This document shows, one piece after another, positions 28,167-39,500 of a stretch of DNA of 64,000 nt. This DNA is from Oopsacas minuta (lineage: Eukaryota; Porifera; Hexactinellida; Lyssacinosida; Leucopsacidae). The DNA lies in the NCBI GenBank assembly GCA_024704765.1, contig JAKMXF010000365.1, positions 248,001 to 312,000 of the forward strand, written 5' to 3'. A model generated the notes under the pieces. It made no database searches. It was not told the DNA's origin and was given only the letters and a program-made list of their open reading frames with translations. The number at the start of each line of letters is the position of its first letter. Positions within the stretch are counted from its first letter, which is position 1. The position numbers and the translations under genes are program-made.

Positions 28167-31100
28167 TAATACATGTCCTATACATAACTAAATTATCAGA
28201 GAGTATTTGTCTAAAATTTGCATATTTCTAGCTTAAGATATGCAGGTTGTTAAATAACAGTAATTGCTATCTGTTGAGGATAATGACAGTATTAGAAAAG
28301 CCATATATGTCAGGATATTTATCTTATCATCTGTTTGTAAGGATAAGCTATAGTAATTGAAAGTATCTAGGATAGACAAGTTCTTATGAATTACAGGAAA
28401 ATTGTCAGTTGTCAGAATTTTCATCTGTGCAGGGAATTGTCAAAAGACTTTCGCGTATAATTCGTTAGAGTTTCTTGGATATTGGCTAGCACAATAACTA
28501 AAATTCCAAAGAACATTTGGCATTCGATTTACGAGAATTATACCCAATATATACTTGGGATGGACTCTGTGTTAAGTATGCGAAAATCTGATGAGAGGTA
28601 CCTACATTACTTGCTAGAAATACTAATTTTTCAAAACTATGAGTTTCACAAACTTATATTTCTAATTTGAGGATGATTTATATGTGTTATGAGCTAATTT
28701 AAGAACAACTTAGCATCAGAGCATTGCAAAGTTTTACACGAATCAAAATTACTGAGCAATCACAAGTACCACATGACATACTTTGCAACCTAGCTAAGGA
28801 ATTTTGCTATATTTATGAAATAGAATGAAGGAATGCTTACCGTTAGCTATGAGTATATACAACTATTAGACCGGGAAATAGGCAACAAATTAGAAGAGAT
28901 TTGAATAATATTTTCATCCTCAATCAAGTTTATATATAACTTCAATTCATTGCTTATTAATATGATAAATAATATTATATAATACTAAATTACAATTACA
29001 AATATTATAATATTAATATTAATCTTTTATTGCGATTATTCTAATTCACAAATACAAATACAAAATGTCCATCTTTGACATAACTAAATGATTAATATCG
29101 ATTAATCTGAATTCAAATAAATAACATTATTAATATCGATTCAGAAGAAATATTAGCGTACACACAGGAGTCCTCCTTCATATTTTAAATATTCTAATTA
29201 ATGGAAATCATTCTAATAATATGGACAAGTTTCGACATGTTCTCAGTAGAATAGATAAAAGTTTATAGCAAATGCATTAGGTAATAGTATAATCATGAAG
29301 TCTCGTAATCAAGTGATCTACAGTGTGTTGCAATTTGAAGATAATGAAATAATATATTCACATGTAAGATACAGTACAGCACTGATTTAGATATTAACAG
29401 AGTTTAGAGTTGTAGGTTGTCACAAGAAATCACATTAAAGATTACGTAATGTCATAAGCTGAAGCCGAGCTAGTTTACTGCTAATACCCAGTATTAGTTT
29501 ACTAATGTTAGAGTCAGAACATTGAGTAAAGTGCAAAGATTACATTTGTTACATTTGTTGCAATATAATTGAGGTTTGTTTGCCAAAGAGTGTATATTTG
29601 TATTTTATTGATAATAATGACTTAGAATTTAAAATTTGCAATATAAGCATTTGTTCCGTAGAATAGTCAATGATTAAAAGCATTGACTGCTTTGTTGTTA
29701 TTTGTATTACATCCATGGTTATATTAGTAATCTTTAATTGTAATTTAGTTTTCAGGTAATGTTTGATGAGTTTATTTACAACTATTATATCGCAGGAAGT
29801 GATATATACTAAAAATTGGACTCAATAGAAAGTGCTCGTCAGCCGTGAAAATAATTGCATCCGGTTCGTATACAATATTTTGTTGTAGATTCCATTCACT
29901 GGCGTATTTTTCATAAAATTCAATAATCAATGCTTCCAATAAAATGTGACATTCCACATCTGTTGCTACATGCACGATTAAGAGTTCAAATAACATAGAA
30001 GATGATGTCATTTATAGAATCTTTACAGGTTTATTGTACTCTTAACTTTTTAGTGTTCCTCACATTTACATTGGCTTTGCTAGATTATTTAGGAATCCTT
30101 GACACTACAAAACACTTATTTTACTATTCTACAATCCACAAATCCTTGATTTAGCCTATTTAGCTACAAAAAGTGAAAGCATGAATGCTGTGTGGTTACT
30201 AATGGCTCTCAGATATGTAGATTTATGCTAGTGGAGAATGTAAGCATTGAAATGGTGCAATGTATGTTGTAGATATCTAAAATTGAATATTATAGAGCTT
30301 CGAGAGGGTATGTAGCTATAAGAAGCGATTGAAGTCGACAAACAGACCAGTTAGAGAGGACAGCTGATGACTGAAATGTATCAACAGTTGAGAAGATGGA
30401 AAATTACTTTATCAAAAAATTGAATATTACACATTATGTCACCTTCTCCACTGACTCCACACATAAATTATAATCCAAGAATTCCTGTTTGGGAATACAA
30501 CTCATATATTCTACGATAATACATGTATTATGTAATGATGTATGGTTTGGCTCGCTGTATGAATAATAAAATAAAATCATAGACTCACCTCAAACAGTTG
30601 AATGTAATTTATACCACAAAACTAAACAGCTATGATAAATGCGTAAAATAGTATTTTTATGATGTATGTAATGTTTGCTAGCTACTTATACTGCAGTGTA
30701 GTCATGGTAGTCCTATTTATCATTACATCAGTGATAGAGCTAAGATAGATTAGTTAATAAGTAATGTAATCTAAGACTTCAATGCAGTGCAATGCATACA
30801 GTAACAGCAAAGCAGTTTATTATGTCAGAATATTTAGATTGCGTAACTTTAATTCTTGTGTTTAATACGATTTCTCAATCCGAGGCAATGGATAAGACAA
30901 ATTGTGAGAATAAGAAAGTGTTTATGGGAGAAATGATACTCAAAGACTATTCGAAACCATCTCCGAATCGATTGTTGTTCGAATCCCATTGAATAGAGAA
31001 TCGAACACGTGACAGATAAGGCTTTATAATCTGTTGCTATATAATGGCCTATAGTCATTGAAATAGTACAAGTCAATTAATATTTAATAGTTTAGCTTAA

Positions 31101-31228
31101 AAGTATAATTTTTCTAATTAAAATTCTCTATGAATATGAACACCATATAGAATAATTAAATAAGTGAAGCAGTATTTGCTACAGAGTAATTCTTCTACTG
31201 TTCTCTACCAATTTTACCAGGAGCTTTC
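28167..31228. other. Gene-poor AT-rich region (3 kb)
   Basis: This is the longest stretch of the window without a recognisable gene. It contains only short ORFs without family resemblance (for example 29772-30011 minus, 79 residues). I see no tRNA, tandem array or repeat of the families found elsewhere. It may hold upstream exons or control elements of the ATF gene, or an RNA gene I cannot see. Confidence 0.45.
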
Positions 31229-31657
31229 TCATACTATTGAGGTTTCACCAGATAGATAATCAAGTGTATGGGAGACGAATGGTATACCGGCTACATTACT
31301 AATTACTGGGAGATTTCTTGTAAAGGTTATTGCTGTAGGAAGGAAAGTGCTGAAAAGTTTTAGAATGCCGAAACTCTCCACTAGCATACCGATAAAGGTC
31401 CATCTTATCAAGATTAAAAATAGTCCTGCAAACATGAAGAGCGAGCCGAAAATCCGTTTCTGACTGAAAAAGAAATTCGTTGTACGGGATAACCCGAGTA
31501 TCATAAAAATACCAGCGAGGAAAAGTAGGTTACCAAAAGCGAGTAGAGCTCTGTCAAATAACATAAACACACCAAGAATCAGGAAGAAGCATCCGAATGA
31601 GACAGCTCCTATCCCAATCTTCTGGAGGTCTGAGATCCCCATGAAGTCTCCAAACAT
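31229..31657 (-). CDS. GOLT1B: Vesicle transport protein GOT1 (GOLT1)
   Basis: This 142-residue four-helix membrane protein matches the Got1 family, which supports ER-to-Golgi and intra-Golgi traffic. The conserved opening DLQKIGIGAVSFGCFFLILGV, the FDRALLAFGNLLFLAG and LIGLSRTTNFF-like segment (here MILGLSRTTNFFFSQKR), and FMFAGLFLILIRW are all present, and the length is normal (138-142). It is single-exon. A TAG lies 11 nt before the ATG. Confidence 0.96.
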   Translation of the reverse strand: MFGDFMGISDLQKIGIGAVSFGCFFLILGVFMLFDRALLAFGNLLFLAGIFMILGLSRTTNFFFSQKRIFGSLFMFAGLFLILIRWTFIGMLVESFGILKLFSTFLPTAITFTRNLPVISNVAGIPFVSHTLDYLSGETSIV

Positions 31658-32330
31658 GTTTAACAGCTAGAGTGATGAAATATTGTAATAAACAAATTTA
31701 TAATATGATATTATGATGTTGCGGACTTCATTTATACAACTAAAATTCGTATATAGCTATCCTATTGTTTGTCCGTTATATTATGTCTAATGTCTGTATA
31801 ACGTTTCTTATATTACGGCATTACTCCTAGAAATATTAACCCAATATTTAGAATAATATTTGAGTTGATAGCACGTCTGGAGTAATTCTATCTTTACTCT
31901 TTAAAATTCAATAAAATGCAAATAATTGCAATATCAGTTTTACAGAAAATTACCAAATTAGTTAAACAATTCACAAGCTTGAACCTTAAATCGGATGGTA
32001 AAGGAAGAAAAAAGTTTGCACTTTTGATTACAAACTAGGAATATAAACTTAGTACTCTAGGAAGTGTAATAAATATTCTGAAAATAATAATTACTGATAA
32101 TTACAATTAGTACATAATAAAGCTATAGAAATACAAATCTACAGAAATAATCAAAGTAATCTGAGCAGATAAATCACAAATGAGAGGACTTTAGGAGGCT
32201 ATTATACAATTTCTATAGGATAAAGTTTCACTGAGAATAGGTGCATTAACCATGTGTAAATCAATCAAGTAATTAGCTATACTCAATTGAAAGATTGAAT
32301 TATTAGTTGTGGAGGACAGATTATTATTCA
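31658..32330. promoter_or_regulatory. Divergent intergenic region
   Basis: This 673-bp AT-rich gap separates the GOLT1 gene (minus) from the phosducin-like gene (plus), so it holds both promoters. I identify no specific motif. Confidence 0.35.
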
Positions 32331-33176
32331 ATGGCTTCATTGGAAGATAAATTGCTTGGAGATGCTAAACGGGACAATTATTGTTCTGATTCAGATGAAG
32401 AGACAGAGGTCGTTAGGATACCAATGGGGGATGCTAAGCCAGGGAAAGCTGCTAGCAATCAAACCGGCCCGAAAGGAGTTCTGGGAGATTTCAATTTTGC
32501 ACAAGCAAGTGATTTAGGGGAGTTACAACTAGAAGTAGGAGGAGATGCGTTTCTAGATCTCTGGAGACAGAAGGAATTGAAAGACATGAAAAAGAGTAAA
32601 GAGAAAGTCAAATCACCGGTAGGAGCAGGCAGTAGACTATTGGAGCTGAATCAAGAGACATTCTCTAGCTCTATTGATAATAACGAGCCTAATACTGTAT
32701 TGATAATACACGTGTATGGGGATAATCCAAGATGTAAAGAAGTTAGCAAACATTTAACCTCTCTCAGTGTGTATTATCCTCAGGTCAAGTTCTGTCAAGT
32801 TGATGCAATACATGCAGGTGAATTATTTGTAATTTTCCAGTTCTAATCTTATCGGAGAATGCGAGAAATAAAATAGTTGCAAATTTCAACTCCTAGCTCA
32901 TAGAATATACAATTGTTGCTGCTGAATCATTTTACTGATTATTAACAAAATTTTGTATTTTGTATAGGAATGAGTGAGAGTTTCGTGAGTCAGGGTCTAC
33001 CTGCTATCCTGGTGTACAGAGGTACAGAAGTAATAGGGAGCTTTCCTAACATAACAACCTTAGTAGTGGGAGAAGGCAATGAAATATATTACGACGAACT
33101 AGAGTCTTTCTTGATAGACAATGGAATCCTATTCGCAAGTGTTACTCGACACAACACTATGGAAATGATGAAATAA
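32331..33176 (+). CDS. PDCL: Phosducin-like protein (PhLP1 type), two exons
   Basis: Exons 32331-32817 and 32968-33176 join in phase 1 across a 150-bp intron and give 231 residues. The N terminus ASLEDKLLGDAKRDNY is the PDCL opening (MTTLDDKLLGEK...), and TGPKGVLGDF corresponds to the family TGPKGV motif that contacts G-beta. The C-terminal thioredoxin-like domain runs from about residue 90 (VLIIHVYGDNPRCKEV, VKFCQVDAIHAG) across the splice site into LPAILVYRGTEVIGSFPN. PhLP1 works with the CCT chaperonin to fold G-beta subunits. The helical N-terminal domain is shorter than in vertebrates. I start at the ATG at 32331. Confidence 0.88.
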
Positions 33177-33384
33177 CAATAATTAGCGGCTATTGAATCC
33201 TGGCATTATACTGTATGAACAGGCATCTTTCATATTCAACAAATACATACAAATAGATAATCAAATATCAGCTACATACATACAATCTATACTTTACATT
33301 ACATTATATGTGCCAACTGAATGTATTCTAATTATATACAAAAGTTTCCTAGTCAATACTATTCAAAAGATATACACAAACATA

Positions 33385-33417
33385 ATACATACATACATAC
33401 ATACATACATACATACT
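33385..33417 (+). repeat. (ACAT)n microsatellite
   Basis: About eight tandem ACAT units lie between the phosducin-like gene and the STAT 3' end. Confidence 0.95.
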
Positions 33418-33520
33418 GTCCTTACTCACAAAATATAGAGAATAAAAATTACAGCAACAAGCATACTATTGTAGAGATAGAGAGTGCCTTTGTAATGTGC
33501 AGAAGGTAGGGACATAAGGA

Positions 33521-36500
33521 CTAAAAATTGTGTGCCATGTGTCCCGACAGGATCATATCGACCTCGTCGGCGTCAAACTCGTCCGGCATAATCTCGTCGG
33601 AGTATACGAGGTTTGTTGGTAGGTCTCTGAGTAAGGGATGTTGCTGGTGATGTATCGTAGGCATATTAGTAGAAGAGGGACTATGATTTACACTGAATGT
33701 TGATATGTTAGAAGGGATATTTTGTGGAGAGTTTAAGCTAGATCTGCTGTCACTTGTTGACTTTATCTAAAGTATAATTAAGCAATTCATGGGATAAATT
33801 CTAAAATACAGTCATCTCCCGTTATATTGAAGTATAAATAGTACAAATATGGTCCGAAACAGTCAAAGTAACATTAATATCATCGGTTATATCGGAGTAA
33901 TTATCCTTGAGTTGCGATCTAACGGGGAGTTGAATGTATACAAACATATATTACCTGGTTATGTCCTCTCAAATCTGTATACTCCAGTCTACAGAATAAT
34001 AAATAATTAATATTAGAGTTATGGATAGCTTTCTTAAAGATATTAACAACTTCGATTCTAAGAAACTGAGCTCAGTAGAGACAGTAGTAAAGACCCAAAC
34101 AGGAGAAGTATTCGTGGAGAAGAGATTAGAGAACGGAGAAGTTAAGATTGAGAAGAAAGAAGGGGAACACGCTGGATTTGTCATAGACTTAACGCCAGAT
34201 CTTAAAGTAGGGATATTAGTAGAAAATAAGATTTGTATTAGTTCACAGGATGTGCCAAGAGATCTACATCTGATACAGGAACAGGGTATAACACATGTAC
34301 TGAATTTATGCTCTCACGCGTCATTTCATACTGACGTCATTAAGTTCTTAGCTGTAGTTTGTTACGATACACCTGAATTCAAGATACATGATTTCTTCGA
34401 TAAATGTTTCGTATTCATAGACAATGCATTGAGTACAGGAAATAATAATAAAGTACTGATACACTGTAACGCTGGTAAATCAAGATCAGTTACAGTAGGA
34501 TTAGCTTATCTCATGCGTACACAAGGAATAAAATGGAGAGAATCTCTGGAACATCTGAAGAAGACTAGACCGCAGGCTCATCCCAACGAAGGATTCATTA
34601 AACAACTAGATGAATATCAAGAACAGCTTAAACTATGATATTTGTTTTTAGTAACAAATATACTCACCCACTACCTCCTTTATCTGCTCCTAGTTTTTCT
34701 AAAGTATTGACTGTTATTTTCATTTGAGAAGTGACGTAATCAAGTGGTCCCTTGTTTGTTTCCTCCGCTAATGATAATATACAGATAAACATGTTGTGTA
34801 ATATTATAATAGTTATGCTAACTAACTAGGTGGGCTGTAGTACTTGGAGAAGGCAGAATGTTTCTCATAACATTGACCATGAGTAGAATATACATGAGTT
34901 AGTTCTGATAGATCCCTCAGTCTAAATCAATAGCAATTCAGTACAAGTAAAGATATAAAAGAAGTACTGACTTATTACCTGTCAGCGAATGGTCGTATTT
35001 GTAAGTCTTTTACGAACCAAGGAGAGAGGAACCATACTTTCTTATCACCTGATATATAGTCATAGAACTTAATACAATAATAATATCTGTAATATATCCA
35101 CAGTCAATCGATCAACTAACCGTTTGCATCCTCAGTTACCCATGCTACACTGATCCCTCCTGTCTCTGTTTCAGAGAATCTTAGCAAGAATGTACCTACT
35201 CTCTGATTAATGAGTATTTCCTGAGCATGCAGCTTACCCATAAATCCGGATATTAAACTACAGCGGGAGATTTTTATATAATAATTCAAACTATGTTAAA
35301 TCTGTCTATCATATACCTTTCTTTCCAGAAGCTACTGAGATGCTTCTTGAGTAGTTCACATATTCCATAGAACCAATCAAAGAACGTGAACGGTTCTCTC
35401 CGCTTCCCTGGAGCTACATGAAGATTTTCCTATGAGAAACACTTGGTGAATACACGTATGTATACTCAGCATAACAAGCAATACATATATTAAGTTGCAT
35501 TTTGAAATAAAGTAATTACGGAGAGCCACAATAGTTAATTACAAATCATCTCTCATGATGTAGATTAGAGGATAAAATGTAATCTAAATTTGCTCAAAGG
35601 GATAAATCAAATACATCTTAAGCTATAGCTATCTTGTAATGTATAAGTTGCTGCCATCATTAAATGTATGCTAATGTAGGTGTATAAAATTCCAAATATG
35701 TTCCAATTAATATTGAATTTAATTAATAAAGAGATCGAGGTACACGCTGCAGATGTTCATGCTGTTGCATTTGATATTAGCAGTAAGTAGTCTCGTGCTA
35801 GAGTAAGTATTGAAATTGTTTCCGTCGTAAACATTTTATATGTAAGATATCAGCGGGAAAGTTGCAGATTTTAGAAGTGTACAAATTCAAAAAGCTTACG
35901 AAACGAAACTAATACAGTGGTTATCGCTTATAAGAACACCCTTGGGAGTAGCAATTATGCTCTTATAACCGGTATATGAGAACCGTTTTCCAGGGTTGGT
36001 TCTTATATTTGATATGTTCTTCTAAGCGATGCCCAGGTAACTTTAGCTTTCTTAACGGGATATTAATTAATACAGTTTTGCTCAGTACAAGAAATAAATA
36101 CTCTGTAGTAACAGCGTAATTAACGAGAGCTCGGCTGACACGTTATTATGACAGTGAAAACTTAGAAACCTGTAACAATTGAAACATATAAGGCCATATA
36201 AATCTAAACGTACGAGTAAATGTGAAAAAGCCATTAAAATTATTGTAAGTTTTCTAATACATTAATCATGTGAGGATTGCTTTATTACGATATATTGATA
36301 TGCATCAGCTTAAGATTAACTCCTTCTTAATTAATATACAACAAATCAGACTATTTGGTATGCTCAATCATTCCATGGAATATGTTCAGGAGGTTGAATG
36401 TAGTCGTAGCTTAGAATTGCAGAATGTGGACCTTTTTGATTTTTCATGAATTGTGATGCGATAAAAACCGCGATTTCTTGCTTAAAACTGTTACTCAGCC

Positions 36501-39500
36501 CTTCTAGCCGAGATGAATCAAAGTCTTCCAGATGGCTCGAGCATTTAGCTTTATCCAATTCCTTCTCAATCTCTCCCCTAATGTCCTCCTCTACTCCCAA
36601 CCAAATTCTAACACTCTCCAAACTTTCCTCGCTTGTGAACACACTCCCATACCTCTGTTTAATAATCTCAAGCAAGAGGAAGTTAGCCCTGTTCGTACCG
36701 ACCTCATCTATCTCACTTCTCATAAGAATATCATCTGTTTTCCTAATCAATGTAACAGGTCCCTTATACATTTTAAGATACGATATAATATTAAGATCGT
36801 AGCAATATCGTAATGAATGTTTTATCAAACTGTGTGGTAGACAGCAAGGTACCAGGGCAGGTACAAGATTGTTAATGTCATCAAATGTAGATTCTAACAG
36901 CAGTCCGTGAATATTCGGGAAGGCAGCAGCTGCATAGCAAGCAGTGAATCCACCGATAGAGCTACCGTGAAGAATAATCCTCTCCAGTGGATAGCCTAAC
37001 TGTTGTACTGCATATGCTATGATAGTGAGAATGGCTTCCTTCTCCTGTCGACCTGTCGGGGACCCTGAGCTGTACCCATACCCACAGTGATTCCAACCAA
37101 GAGCAGCATAACCCTTCCTTAACCAATGATTTATACCTCCTAGCTCCTGGAAGCTGAGGTTTCCCACACACGAAATAGCTAGGAGATTAGGCACAACGTA
37201 ACGAGGTTTCGCATATAGTGTGTCCAGTATCTGACTGCTATTACACTGGAGTCTCGCCCGCACCCCGTTAAAGTTAGTGATAATATTGTAGCGAGCAGCT
37301 GAGAGGTCATATGATGCTCTGTAAGAGGAAAACCTGACACTCCCAGGATAAACGAAGCAGGAGAGGACGCTAGCTAGACAGGTATCAAAGGGATGAGTTG
37401 GAGGTTTGCTAGTATTTGGAGTCAATCTAGACTGATTCTGGTGGAATAAAGGAGGCAAGACTGTGATGTCAAAGTCGAAATACTTTGTGGAATTGTATTT
37501 ATGTTGTTCCAGGCATTGTCTTATGTCTAGCCTCAAGTCTAGAATAAACTGTCTGTATGCTGAATTATTGAACCGTCCGATCCCTCTAACCAGGTAGAGA
37601 ATAAATAGAATTGAGAAGAAAGGAGGAATTAGAAATCCACCGAATGGTACCAATAAACCGAGAGGGAGAAAAGATAATAAAACTAGAGCCCAGAAGCGAG
37701 ATACAATTCTGATAAATCGGTCCGATCTTGCTTCTGCCTGGTTGGGTATGTATGCTGACATTTTCCCATCTAAATAGGAGTAATAGAGGCGTGGCCCTCT
37801 TAAACAAGGAATATACCACTTCAGTACTGACATATGGAATAGATGAATTAATACCAGCACTGTATCAGTTATACAATTGTATATCATTAATTGACACAAC
37901 TTGCTCTAGGACTACTCAATATCTTGTTAGTATATCAAAGTACAGTGGAGATGAATTGTAGATAACTCAACTGCTGGACTGGAGCATCATGCGAGGCAAT
38001 ACTGATAGTATGGCGACATTGGCGAGTAGAATATGTGGTCACATTATAGCTCGATAGTATTGTAATCATATTACAGATATTAATAATGTTCTTCAGGAAT
38101 AAGTAAGAGTTAATAAGTAAGTTTAAATAATGCTTTGAGTATAATTAGATCGACAATTTTCAAAACGGACAAGTGGATAATTTATATATTCAAATCATAC
38201 TCACAATAAATATCTGTAATCTCTCAATTATATTGAAATAAAATTCATTTTTGTATTTGTAATTTTCGACAGACGAGAGTTGAGGCCAGTTGTAATTTGT
38301 AACGATAATTTTAGGTAACAGGTCTGATTGAGAGAGATCTAGTAGTGTATGTCTAGGTCTATCTAAGTGATCAACAGGCACTTTCCAAAACTTCCATTTA
38401 TAATTATTACATAATATAATTGTCTATTGACAATAAAGTCATCATCTCTCTAAACATATTCCTTTGTAGTTATACTAGTACCTCAAACTCGAATTGTGGT
38501 ATTTATAACGATAATATTGATTCAAAGCAATTCAGATTATCCGTCCCGACACAATTAATAAAAACAAATGTATGACATAGAACGCTTTGATATTACCTTA
38601 TTGAAGCTCTGCCATGTAATAACACTATTTCCATTATCTTCTACAATAAAACAGATGGAATAAATCTATATTATTAAACCTCAATTGTTGTTTTCCTGTT
38701 TGTTTGTCCGTTGAATAACTCGAGGCACAATGCGCCGAGTTCATCACGAAGCAACGAGCCAAAGGCTCGTATTCAATTAATAAGCAATGAAAATTCAATA
38801 CAACACTTTGAATGTTTTCTTACCAGAATTTACGTTAGGAAATTTCTTCCAGAGATAGTCAATACAAGCTTCGGGCAGAGCTCCTCCTGTTGTGTTAAAG
38901 AAGTATGCATTCAGAGCTTTTGCTAAGAGGAGCCATGGGACTTGAGAGGGTACCACGAATGGCTCTCGGTTCTAAAACAATGAACACGGTAATTAATTGG
39001 ATGCAAATAGTGATTAATTCAGGTAACTGTGTAAGCAAAATAAATATAGTTAGAAAGGAAAAACTATAAAAATGAGTTAATTATCAAAAGCATAGCTATA
39101 GCTGGGAGGAATATCCTCTTTAAGGGATACTTCAGAATAAGCAGGAGGTATCTGCTCATTTACACCTCCCTGTACATCTCTGCGTCTTTTCATATGTTGG
39201 AAACAGTTAAAACAAGCATAGCATATCATGCTAATAACTAGTACAAATGTTACCAAAAGGCTAATCCCTGATGGAATAAACATGAAGAATATTCTTGAGT
39301 TGAATTCAGTTTGGCCGAGGGCATATGATGAGTAAGGTTTGTGATCACACTTTATCTGTATTATAAAGAGGAGCTGTAGGACGAGTGGCAGTGACAGCCT
39401 GAGATTCATTGTGTCAGGAATGGCGAGATATTACAAATCGCGAATTATTCGAAAAACAGCAATCATAAGTTGTGGGAGCATTATATTGCACAAGAACCGT

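Noticed and set aside
29772..30011. 79-codon minus-strand open frame
   Set aside because: No family similarity, no splice partner and no neighbouring signals; such lengths occur by chance.
30955..31015. tRNA-like GTTCGAATCC sequence
   Set aside because: A T-loop-like motif is present on one strand and a similar one on the other, but I cannot fold an acceptor stem or anticodon arm around it.
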